From: Taiwanofungus camphoratus
Taxonomy: Eukaryota; Basidiomycota; Agaricomycetes; Polyporales; Taiwanofungaceae
Reading direction: 5' to 3'
Assembly (NCBI GenBank): GCA_003999685.1
Contig: CP021221.1
Span: 2,790,001-2,854,000 of the forward strand
DNA length: 64,000 nt
The notes under the pieces were generated by a model. It saw nothing but the letters and a program-made list of their open reading frames with translations, was not told the origin of the DNA and searched no databases. The translations under genes and the position numbers were made by a program. Shown here piece by piece: positions 12,135-23,888 of the stretch (positions are counted from its first letter, which is position 1; the number at the start of each line of letters is the position of its first letter).

Positions 12135-13857
12135 TCAGTACAGATCGGTGCTGTCGTCCGCGCGGGGCACGAAGAGGATGTTCCTGCGCTCCGCCTCGCG
12201 CCGCCGCGCGAGCTCCTTGTCGAGGAACGCCGCGAGCGCGCGCACGCGCTCGCCCTTGAAGACGCGGAACGCGCCCTGCGCGCGCTCGTCGTAGCCCTGC
12301 AGCCGGGTAGAAGCCCGGCGGGAAGGAATGCAAATGCAGACGTGAGCACATCAGGACGAGGCCCGCTTGGGGAACGGGGGAGGAAAGGAGGGGAAAGGGC
12401 AGCACGCACCTCCGGCGCCCGCTCCGAGAACCGCTCGACCCCGGGGCGCTCGAGCGCAGGCACGCCCGACGCGCTGAGGTGCTCGAGCGCAGGCACGCCC
12501 GACGCGCTGAGGTGCTCGAGCGCGGCGAGCCTGCGCACGGCGACGTGCACCGCGCCGAGCGACAGGCGCTTGCACTGCGAGAGGTGCAGCCGCGCGAGCG
12601 CGCCCGCGTGCTCTGCGAGGAAGAGCAGCGCGACGTCGGTCACGCGGGGGAGGCCCACCGCCGCGAGCCGGCGCAGCTGCGGGAGGGACGCGAGCTCGAG
12701 GAGGGACAGGTCCCTCAGGCGGCGGTTGACTGTGATTGGGGTGGGGGGGAGAGGGGGTGGTGAGCGGCGAGAGGGGCGGAGAGAATTCGTGGAGACGCGT
12801 GCTTACAGCTCACTTCCACCGACTTCAGCCGTGGGCACCCCCGTACCAGGGCCACGATGCCCGCGTCTGTGAGCTTCTCGACGCGTGTGAGCGCAAGCAC
12901 GTCGAGGTGCACGCCGAGCTTGGCAACGGCGTGCATCGCGGCGTCCGTGAGGCCCGTGCAGCCGGACAAGGTAAGATGCTGTATGCTCGGCGCGTGCGCG
13001 ATCACTCCCGCTATAGCCGCGTCCGTGAGCTTTGAGCAGTGGCTGAGGTCGAGCAGGCGGAGGTCAGGAAGAGTGTGTCCAGGAGTGAGGATCAACGGCG
13101 GAAGACTGTCGAGCCACGTAGGGGGCCTCGACCGCCTAGAAGAAGCAGACAGCCGGACATCTCGGGCAGCCTGTGCCGAGGAACGTATGCTCGCGACGCC
13201 TGGCGAGGACTTGGAGTGTGGCGCATAGGGGAAGGCCCTGTCATTCAGTTGCGGACAGTGTGCAAGCTTCAGCCGTCTCAGCTTCCTGCAGAACGTCCAT
13301 ATGTCCCGTACGGAGACGGCGGTGATGAGGGGTAGGTCGTTCATTTCGAGCTCTTGTAGGCGCGGCAGGGACCGTGTGATTGCGGAGACTGCGGGGTCCA
13401 TGAGCGTAGAGAGACCGCTCAGCTTCAGCACTTCCAACCCCATCAAGGTTGATGCTACCTCCAGCACGCCGACGTCTGTCACCCCTCTGCAGCCCGAGAT
13501 GTCTAGGCGTCTGAGCTTTGACGCGTAGGTGGCGAGCAGCACGACAGTTCGGTCTGTGAGATCCAGGAAGCCAGACACATGGACTGACTGAAGATTAGGG
13601 CACCAAGGAATGATATGGGCGAGGTCATCGTCGAAGATACCATGGTCGATTTCACGGGTAAGCTCCAGGTGCACGATTTCGTAGCACGAGTCCTCGGTGA
13701 GAGGGAGACGGTTAGAGTAACTCATGACCGCCGTACATCCGCACGTCCAGTGGAGGACGGCGATGATAAGAGACAAGGTAACAAACTCGACAGGGATCTC
13801 GGATTGCGTGTCCACGGGTTCTCTGCTCATATACCATCCAGGAAATCGCGTGTCCAC
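12135..13857 (-). CDS. Leucine-rich-repeat protein, AMN1/Grr1-like
   Basis: The protein is a chain of cysteine-containing leucine-rich repeats such as LRRLDISGCRGVTDVGVLEV, LRRLKLAHCPQLNDRAF and IQHLTLSGCTGLTDAAMHAV. This is the LRR type of F-box/SCF substrate receptors and AMN1. No clear F-box is visible; PVEF near residue 25 may be its degenerate start, so an upstream exon could be missing. Exon 1 ends after LKSVE near 12805. Exon 2 begins near 12725 and ends at 12410. Intron 2 (12409-12297, GTGCGT...CTGCAG) joins APE to GYDERAQGAF. The last exon ends in a basic helix (FLDKELARRREAERR) and TDLY, with stop TGA at 12135-12137. It likely mediates protein binding. The partner is unknown. Confidence 0.8.
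12448..12513. repeat. Exact 33-bp tandem duplication in LRR gene
   Basis: Bases 12448-12480 are repeated exactly at 12481-12513. The frame is kept and adds 11 residues (unit ALEHLSASGVP) to one leucine-rich repeat. Confidence 0.95.
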
Positions 13858-14384
13858 TGCGCGTGTAGGAGATTGACATCATCGGCTGCCGTGAAGCCCA
13901 AGCCCATGGGAATGCAACAGCAAGATTTCCTGATATGCTGCAGCGAAGATTGCAGTACGCCCGACCAAGCACCGGCAGAGATAAAGCAGAAGCAACAACA
14001 AAGCACAAAGGGAAGACATACGAAATCAGAGGGCAGGTACTCGCCAGAGTTGTGCCATGTGTGGGTTAACCTCGAGCAGCGTTGGTCAGAACAAGATAAT
14101 TGGATTCAGATGTTCGACAGATCTTGGATTGTCTGAAGAATTATTGCTCAAAAGTTGTCTCTTGAAGCTTAAGAGACGGTATCAGACTATAGCGGGATGT
14201 AATGTCGAGCTGAAATAAGTAGCATGTAGACCGAAATTTTGAAATTTCAAAGCTACTATGCGTTCGAGACAAGTCTAGAGGGAAAAGCTCGGCAGAACGA
14301 TCGTAAACATGGGCGAGCAAGCCACGATCATCGGTCACGCCCCCGCATCGGACTCGTTTATCACAGACTTCGACCACAACAGCC
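13858..14384. other. Divergent intergenic region between LRR gene and small membrane-protein gene
   Basis: This 527-base stretch separates two oppositely directed genes and presumably holds both promoters. If the LRR gene has an extra 5' exon with an F-box, it would be here. I could not identify one. Confidence 0.4.
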
Positions 14385-14738
14385 ATGAGCAGCCTTTCTT
14401 CAGCGTCCTCGTCGGTGACGGCCACTCCGGCCAACGTCAACAGTATCAATGACCCACATCATGGCCAACAGCCAGCACCAGCAGGCAGTCGCATACCAGT
14501 CACCCCTGCCGTCCTGCGTTCCATTTTCTCATCATCACGCAGCACCCTTGAGGAGCGTGCACTTTCCCGCATGGCCTTCTTCAGGTATGTCCCACGGTTG
14601 CCCGCCATGCTTTGTGCTCAGTTATGATGCCATAGGTTCACTGGCTTCTTGCTGAGCTGCATGGCCATCAGCCTAGCTGCTGCTCGAGGCCGAGGCATCA
14701 AGAGTGGTGCTGCCCTTCTGGGCGTCGGTGTCGTTTAG
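14385..14738 (+). CDS. Small predicted single-span membrane protein, 100 residues
   Basis: I do not recognise this gene. Two exons (14385-14584 and 14636-14738) are joined across a 51-base intron with GTATGT and CATAG. The product starts with a Ser/Thr/Pro-rich region of about 50 residues (MSSLSSASSSVTATPANV) and a basic stretch (SSRSTLEERALSRMAFFR). It ends with a hydrophobic segment (FTGFLLSCMAISLAAARG) and a Gly/Val tail (SGAALLGVGVV). The layout suggests a tail-anchored or single-span protein with the N-terminus in the cytosol. Splicing runs the frame straight into the hydrophobic segment and a stop, which supports a real gene. No function can be given. Confidence 0.6.
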
Positions 14739-15546
14739 GCCACACTGCTCTATATCCTGTTACAACCCTGTACATTAGTGCCAGATAATGATGTATTCTA
14801 TAATTCCCGGTGACAACCATCCACTTCGGATCCTCCCTATCTCAGAGCCAGCCTACCTGTAAGTCAACTGTACTCGACATTCATATATGTATCACTCATG
14901 TCTGTTCTCCCTCAGACATCATCTAGCATCATTGATTCCCAGATAGAAGCCCACTAGAACATCCTCACACTTTGCAAAGTGTGTTAGCACAGCTTATATA
15001 CTTTCTCTAATACCAAGTCACATTTTCTCTCCAATAACCGGTTTCCAATCTTACAAAAGACGACGAGCTCAAATTGTCAATGTCTCCTTGATATTGACTC
15101 GGGACCTGGCAATTACTGGCACAGTGATCCTCGCATCCGTTCTGTGAGTGCGCCACATGCATGTGATTACATGGAGGGATTTACTATTCAGACCTCTCTC
15201 ATATCTACCCTGGAAACATCCAAAGTACGAGGTGTATCTCTGCCTCCTGGCGCGCCCTCAAATCAGCTTGAGAGCGGGAACGAAGGATCAACGCTAAGGA
15301 CGGTAAAAGGAAGTCAATTGAGCTTTTGAGTTGCTGTGCGGCCCGCGCGTAAAAAGGGCGACTTTGAGGAAATGACATGTTTTTATCCTCTTCGGAATGT
15401 TGATTACTTTCGCTTCGCTTTGAGCAACCAGTAGTTGGCCTTGACCGCTAAACCAAGAACGACCAAGGCGTCCGGACGTGTGTGTTGTCACGTGATACTC
15501 TATAGATGCGATTGGCTTGCGCTGCGTCGATTTCAATCGACCACTC
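14739..15546. other. Intergenic, no gene seen
   Basis: This AT-richer region lies between two + strand genes and probably holds the 3' end of one and the promoter of the next. Apart from a perfect 18-base palindrome at 14966-14983, I see nothing. Confidence 0.6.
14966..14983. repeat. Perfect 18-base palindrome
   Basis: CACACTTTGCAAAGTGTG equals its own reverse complement. It could bind a dimeric factor or fold as a hairpin in a transcript, or be chance. Confidence 0.5.
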
Positions 15547-17090
15547 ATGTCTGTTCTTCTGGAGACATCATTTGGAGATATTGTTATTGATCTTGAAGTG
15601 GAAGCTTGCCCGAAAACATGTCAGAACTTCCTCAAACTATGTAAAGTGTACTATTACAACCTGCATGCTTTCTTCAATGGTAGGTCTACTTCCTATTGCC
15701 GCGTTGCCAATGTCTAAGTTTCAAACCTCCACCAGTATCGAAAGACTTCTTGGCACAGGCTGGGGATCCCACAGCAGCTGGCACGGGAGGCGAGTGTATC
15801 TGGTCTTTCATAGCCTCGCAGCAAGGAAAACAAGAGCCTCGCTACTTCAGTCCTGAATTCGTTCCACGGCTAAAGCACAAGGAGAAGGGAACAGTGTCTA
15901 TGGCGGTTGCCCCGTCGGTTGACGGACAAAACAAAGGGGGTTGTGGAAGTCAATTTTTTATCACGTTGGGGGAAGATATTGACTACCTGGACGGGAAGCA
16001 TGCCGTGTTCGGGCATGTCGTGGAGGGGCTGGACACGCTCGACAAGCTGAATGACGCATTTGTGGACAAGGATGGACGACCCTTCAAGGATATTCGGATT
16101 AGGCATATCGAGATATTAGGTCAGTTCTACTCTCGTGCTGTGTTCGCGTTTTACAATTTGTGCCCTACAGATGATCCGTTTGAGGATCCTCCAGGGCTTG
16201 TGATTCCAGAATCGATACCGACGCGTCCACCAGACAACTCAACTCGCATTGCAGAGGACGAAGATCCTCTCGCTACACTACCTGAAGAGGAGGCGGAAGC
16301 GGAACGGCGCAAGCAGGCTGCAAGAGCTTCGGCATTGACATTAGAAATGGTCGGTGATTTACCATTCGCCAACGTTCGACCGCCAGAGAACGTTCTCTTT
16401 GTGTGCAAGCTGAATCCTGTGACGCGGGACGAGGACTTGGAACTCATCTTCTCTCGCTTCGGTACCATTATGAGTTGCCAAGTAATTCGGGACAAGAAGA
16501 CAGGAGACTCGCTTCAGTATGCTTTCATTGAGTTCGACAAGAGAGAAGAAGCGGAACAAGTATGTACGTTCAGTGCTCATCGCCCGATGTCATTTCCTCA
16601 ACTCAGAGTATAGGCATATTTCAAGATGCAGAACGTGTTAGTAGATGACCGTCGAATTTGGGTAGACTTGTGAGTATCGATTACGGTCTCATTATCGGTT
16701 CTTCTGACGTCACTTTACAGCTCGCAATCGGTGGCCCGTCTCAATACTACATGGTCGAACAATCCCAAAATCGGCCCGCGCCCAGCGCGAGGCAAAGGCC
16801 GCGGGGGAGGTTTCGGAGGTTTGGATAACCTGGAAGAAACGCGAAGATACAGGGAGGGTCCTAGAGGAGTTGATGGTGGCTATGGCATGGTATTTGACGT
16901 CCCGGATGATAGACACCATATGCGTCGGACTCGGAGTAGGAGCAGGTCGCCCCGCAGGGACCGTGACTCCTCAAGAGAGCGTAGAAAACGTTCAAGGTCT
17001 CCTCGGCCGAGGGAGCGTGGTGACCGAGATCGGCGTCGAAGTCGTAGCAGGGATAGACGCTCGAAGGACTTCTATAACCGTCAACGATAA
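15547..17090 (+). CDS. Cyclophilin-RRM peptidyl-prolyl isomerase, PPIL4 type
   Basis: This is the PPIL4-type nuclear cyclophilin, linked in other organisms to the spliceosome. It has a cyclophilin domain ([62 protein letters not shown]) at about residues 1-160. An RRM follows ([20 protein letters not shown] to [17 protein letters not shown]), then a C-terminal Arg-Ser/Arg-Asp tail ([15 protein letters not shown]). Five exons are supported by clean splice joins: intron 1 near 15680-15735 (HAFFN to VSKDF), intron 2 near 16120-16170, intron 3 16560-16612 (EQ to AYFKM), intron 4 near 16672-16720 (DF to SQS). The codons around each junction match the family. Start and stop match the family's ends. 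Confidence 0.95.
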
Positions 17091-17290
17091 GGCGCTCGTC
17101 CGCATGTTTCCTCTTGTCATCACTGTAATGGGACCTGTGCGCTGTTCTACTCGTATTGTTGGTTGCTGCCATACTCTTACAATCTGTCATTCTAATTCAG
17201 TCCGATGAATTTCTATCGAGGTAGATGCTGCGATCAGGTGATTGACTGCTCTTGATCCGCCCATACGCTGAGTAGTGCCTCAGTTGAGCT

Positions 17291-17297
17291 TATAAAA
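17291..17297 (+). promoter_or_regulatory. TATA box of BTB gene
   Basis: TATAAAA lies 41 bases before the ATG at 17338, implying a very short leader. Confidence 0.5.
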
Positions 17298-17337
17298 TCC
17301 AGAGGCTGCTAGCTGGTCTCCCGCACTATCATAATTC

Positions 17338-18153
17338 ATGACCTCCCAGTATTTTGATTTCGTCGATGCAGACCTCATTCTGCGTTCGAGCTCTCCCAAC
17401 GCGGCTGACTTCCGTGTTCATCGATCCCTTCTCTCCGCTGCCTCGCCATTCTTTAGAGACATGTTCACACTACCACAAACAGCCCCGGCCTGCGCGCAGA
17501 TACCGATTGTAGACGTCTCCGAAAGTCACGCTGTTACGGAGGCGTTGTTGCGGTTCGTCTATCCCATGCCCAATCCATCTATTGCCACATTGGACGAGCT
17601 AACGCTCGTGTTGGGCGCGGCGACCAAATACGACTTGACCATCGCTATCGAGAGCCTTCGCAAGCTGCTGGTTGATCCTCGCTTTGTCGAGGCCTTTCCA
17701 ACGCGGGTGTATGCTATCGCATCACGGTTTGATCTGGAGGAGGAAGCCAAGGCTGCCTCCCGGTACACGCTCGCAGTGAGCGTCCTCGACTGTCCTCTGC
17801 ACGAGGACCTCAAGCACATCACTGCATACTCTTATCATCGACTGCTGGACCTTCATCGACGACGAGCGCAGGCTGCGCAGGATCTCTTGCAAGTTTCTGA
17901 CGATGTCAAGTGCATGCAATGCAACGGCGCGTCGTATGCAGCTTTCATTCCACCAAAGTGGTGGCGCGACTTCCGGGAGCGGGCGAAGGAGGAGCTCCGC
18001 GTGCGGCCGACAACAGATGTTATTTTCTCCATGGCGTTCCTGGCGCAGTCTGCACAGGCAGGTTGTGAACGATGTGCGGGCAGCATTCTTGACGCACACT
18101 GTTTTCTGGAGGGGCTGAAGAAGAAGATTGACGACTTGCCTTCTACTATATGA
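17338..18153 (+). CDS. BTB/POZ-domain protein
   Basis: A single-exon protein of 271 residues. The BTB fold is plain in residues about 5-110: DADLILRSSSPNAADFRVHR, LLSAASPFFRDMF and ALLRFVYPMPNPS. The rest is alpha-helical with a Cys pair (CMQC) and later Cys residues (GCERCAGS). Basidiomycete genomes hold many such short BTB proteins, and most are uncharacterised. BTB domains make homodimers and can recruit Cullin-3, but nothing here shows a specific partner. The ATG follows a TATA box at a short distance, and the coding frame is open throughout, so boundaries are firm. Confidence 0.93.
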   Translation: MTSQYFDFVDADLILRSSSPNAADFRVHRSLLSAASPFFRDMFTLPQTAPACAQIPIVDVSESHAVTEALLRFVYPMPNPSIATLDELTLVLGAATKYDLTIAIESLRKLLVDPRFVEAFPTRVYAIASRFDLEEEAKAASRYTLAVSVLDCPLHEDLKHITAYSYHRLLDLHRRRAQAAQDLLQVSDDVKCMQCNGASYAAFIPPKWWRDFRERAKEELRVRPTTDVIFSMAFLAQSAQAGCERCAGSILDAHCFLEGLKKKIDDLPSTI

Positions 18154-18409
18154 ATATACCACCACACCCTCACCTTCAGTCCATAATTATCTCATGATTC
18201 TGCTCAGGACAGTCTTGATACCCAGCATATGTATTTTGTTATGGATCTGTACCGATCGGTCATGTATGTGGTGCCTAGCTGTATGGACTCAGGAGTCATA
18301 TTCGATTATCAGATAAATCTATTCACCGGATCCATATTACTCTGCATCATATAAGTCCTCATAAAGTTGTTGCTGGTGTAGGTTTACCACTTGCCACACT
18401 ACATTGACC

Positions 18410-20700
<2,291 letters not shown>

Positions 20701-20827
20701 ATTAAAGTACTGTATATGAAGACTGTATAGCATGGAAAGGGAAATGGAAACATGGATGTACTCACATATCCGCCACCGAGGGCAAAGTAATGTAAATAAG
20801 ATTTGGCTACCCTTACTTGCAACCTTT

Positions 20828-22323
20828 ATGACCTCGGCTCGTTCACTGTTTCCTGCAATCTCTTCGTTTCCAGTAAATCGCACAGTTTCAGCAAGCATCC
20901 AAAGCAGGGGATTCTCACATAATGCAGAGAGTCGCAATGAACATGATCATCGAGCAAGCTCGAAGCTCCTCGAGGATGCAGCTCGCGAGGAAGCGGAGGA
21001 GGCTGCCGCCCCTGCACGGCAGAGCAAGCTTTCCATCCTAGAGAACCAGAATGAAAATTGGACAGGCGAGGAATCCATGCGGGATGCAGTGCTGCGGATG
21101 CTGGTCGACAAATACAAGCCACTTCGTAGTGGTGTAATTAGGACCGCCGACGAGAAGCTAAAGCAGGCTCCCCCTCAGGTCATCATTCCAGATGATGCCC
21201 AGAGTAATTTCACCAGTGACACCAGCACAGTGCGTGTAGAAGAATCAGGTGCCATGGCAAATGAACCCCTACTACCGTCTATCGAGGGCCACAAACCATG
21301 GCATACGACGTTCAAGGTACCTTCGCACGCAACAACCAGTGTCCGATATGGGTATATCCCCACACCAGCGTCTAGGAGGCTCTCTCCTTCCGAACTGGAT
21401 GAAAGAACGAGGAGGAAAGAGAAAGAAGCTAGGAAACGGTCTGAGCACGCTGGCAGGTTGTCGAGAGCCAGAGAGTCAACCATAGACTATCGCCTTGGAA
21501 TCAAAGGACCTACAATGACCCAGCACAGACGACCGAATCCTGTTACTCTCAAAGGATGGGCTAGCCTGGTAGAGGAAAGAATAGAGGTTCGTGAAACGAC
21601 CTATACCGCCTACTGTGTGCTGACGACGAGACAGAAAGCTCGTCAGGAAGGACATTTCAATGTGATCAAGGGGCGAGGGCAGCCTTTGGCGTCCACCACC
21701 CAAGACAAGAATCCATTCATTGCCCGAGAAGAGTTTTTGATGAATCGTATCGTTCAACGGCAGGGCGCTGCCCCACCATGGGTGGAGATCCAAGGAGGTT
21801 AGTGCATCTCTGAGGGTTCTTTCTTCTAATATATTTGGCTAATGTTGATACAGAATTAGAATCTGCTATTGCATCCTTCCGAGAAGTGCTCAAGCAATCC
21901 TGGACGAGACGCGCTATCCGGATGTTGACTGTGTCCCAACCGGCTGCACTATTGCCTAAGCTAACGCTTACTGATGTGACTTCACTGCGTGACGCTGAAT
22001 GGGAAGCCCGAGAACGGGGATTTCACGATCAAGCCCTAGAAGAACTGAATGCCCTTGTGAGGAAATATAATGGCCTAGCACCATATGCTGTCCGTAGGGT
22101 GTATTACGCACGTGATGCAGAGCTGGAGAGAGCCTATCGGGATTCTGCAGAAGGTATCCTCCAAGGTCTCTCAGAGAGGGCCAAGGACGAAGGTGGCAAG
22201 ATCAGTGTGGGTGTAGATCACTCTGAGGAGGAGGCCAGTGGTTCTGGACCCACTGTGACTCTGACGAATTGGAGAATACGTGATATGATTCGGGATTTAT
22301 GGACAGCCCTAAGAGGCAGATGA
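20828..22323 (+). CDS. DUF1992 protein, DNAJC28-like, probably mitochondrial
   Basis: The conserved core matches the DUF1992 domain of DNAJC28: SLVEERIE joined to KARQEGHFNVIKGRGQPL, then DKNPFIAREEFLMNRIVQRQ and PPWVEIQGELE. No J-domain (HPD motif) is present, as in many fungal members. The N-terminus (MTSARSLFPAISSFPVNRTV) is rich in Ser and Arg and low in acidic residues, like a mitochondrial presequence. The first intron (about 21588-21631) and second (about 21800-21853) restore the domain in frame. The C-terminal part is helical, with a KLTLTDVTSLRDAEWEARER stretch. The molecular function of this family is poorly known. An in-frame Met at 20732 would add 32 residues; I prefer 20828 because the following sequence looks like a targeting peptide. 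Confidence 0.88.
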
Positions 22324-23000
22324 AGGGCTCTGTTGTGCATGTTCCCCTTGTGTTTTCCTGCGCGACCGTTACGAAGCATCTTGACGTCCTCTGTAGCGCC
22401 AGCTGTGGAATTAGTTACGGAAAGCTGTAGCAGTGTACGCAGCATGTCTTCATCGTTGATCATATATAACCAGCGATCATCTTTGTGGGCGCGCTGTAAC
22501 GAACGCCTGTCATGATTGTCGACAACTTGCTTGCCGAATCTGCAAGGGCGTTTTGATGGCGCGAGGCTTTGGTGCGCACGCTGACAGCATAGACAAATGA
22601 GGTGCACAAGTATCTAGGGCTGCACCGTTCACTCCCACAGAAACGGCGACAGCCTGATACAAGAAAATCCTCGCAGCAAGGGCGACCGAACGTGAATAAC
22701 AAGAAAAATAAAATACGCAATTGCCATTCGCTTGAGGCTGTAAACAGCTTATTTATATTGCTATATGGTCGGAACAAGCGCACAGACAATGAGTTCGGGG
22801 AAATTCGAGAATTCAAGGCAACAACCAATCGCCATGACCTGCCTCATGGCTGCCTCGTTTGACCGCACGATTCTTCCATAGCCAGCGCATCTTATCTATA
22901 AAAGCCTGTCCTTTTTGCTATATTTTTGTCTCTCGTATCCCCGCAACCCTTCGTCGTTTCGACCTAAAACCCGCCGTAAGTCTTCTCAAGCTCTCTCGTT
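22324..23000. other. Intergenic region with core promoter
   Basis: This stretch holds the 3' flank of the DUF1992 gene and the promoter of the 83-residue gene. ORFs in it are short shadows. The only clear signal is the TATA box at 22897. Confidence 0.55.
22897..22903 (+). promoter_or_regulatory. TATA box and pyrimidine-rich start region
   Basis: TATAAAA is followed by a T/C-rich stretch (CCTTTTTGCTATATTTTTGTCTCTC) and the ATG 98 bases downstream. This is the layout of a strong fungal core promoter. Confidence 0.55.
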
Positions 23001-23424
23001 ATGTCCTCTTCTGAAGAGATCACCGTGAGTCTGTCTTCTTGCGCGACAACTTTAACCTGCTCATCTACAGATTCGGGTGTATAGCCTGGAGATATCGTCG
23101 CCGTCCAACACGGACAATACGGAAGGAAAGAGGGTCTTGTCATCGGCACTCACATTGATTATGCTGTGAGTAGCATACATGATATTGAGAAGACTTTGTG
23201 CGGTGGCTGACCTTCTGCAATAGGGCCGACAAATCGTCGAGGTTCAGCTTGAGCCAGGAGAGGTCTACAATGCATGGTAAGTATCCCAGCCTATGTCATT
23301 ATAATTGGTGAAGAGCAATTCTCTTTCCAGGTATCCGTCTGTAACACGCGTGAAGCGTACTGTTTCATACACGCGCCCTTCCCCTCACAAGCAACGGACA
23401 ATAGAACGCCATATCTACTGGTGA
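23001..23424 (+). CDS. Small SH3/KOW-like protein, 83 residues, four exons
   Basis: This gene is visible only after splicing. Exons are 23001-23024 (MSSSEEIT), 23085-23165 (PGDIVAVQHGQYGRKEGLVI and on), 23224 to about 23276 (GRQIVEVQLEPGEVYNAW) and about 23331-23424 (YPSVTRVKRTVSYTRP to HIYW). Introns begin GTGAGT, GTGAGT and GTAAGT and end in AG, and all joins keep frame. The repeated Gly/Val pattern (PGDIVAVQHGQYGRKEGLV) resembles the KOW/SH3-like barrel of ribosomal and transcription-elongation proteins. That is a resemblance, not an identification. The strong promoter upstream suggests good expression. I do not know a named family for it. Confidence 0.7.
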
Positions 23425-23888
23425 TCGCTGCGCTCTCGGGCTACTACAGCCTTCTCCTATCGGAATCTGGATCAGGTGTCAGGACTCAGGCTAGGTCCTA
23501 TATATTCGTGTCACACTTTCCATACCTCGACCACGCTTCGGACGGCTGCAGCGCGGCGCATGTACTCTGAGCTTCGGGCTACCAGATGCGAGGCGCTGAG
23601 AGCGACATAGCAGACTGGCGGAGGGTGTATGTATATAGATTTGTCATTTATTTGTGGTACTCATTTTGGGTGATGTCTCGACACTGATTGGTTGGAAGTT
23701 GACACTTTCGTGATAGAGCTATGACTTTCTTACAACGCGACGCTACGTTTGATCCTGAGCAATGAGAGGTGGTCAAAGGATACAATAGCACGGTACCAGG
23801 GGCTGTTAGCAGTGGACGGTGAGAGCAGATACGCTGAGATTACTAGTGATACACTACAGAATCCAGAATGCTTTGTGAATGTGTTATG
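23425..23888. other. Convergent intergenic region, nothing seen
   Basis: This is the space between the 3' ends of the 83-residue gene (+) and the deubiquitinase gene (-). No gene or repeat is seen. Confidence 0.6.
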
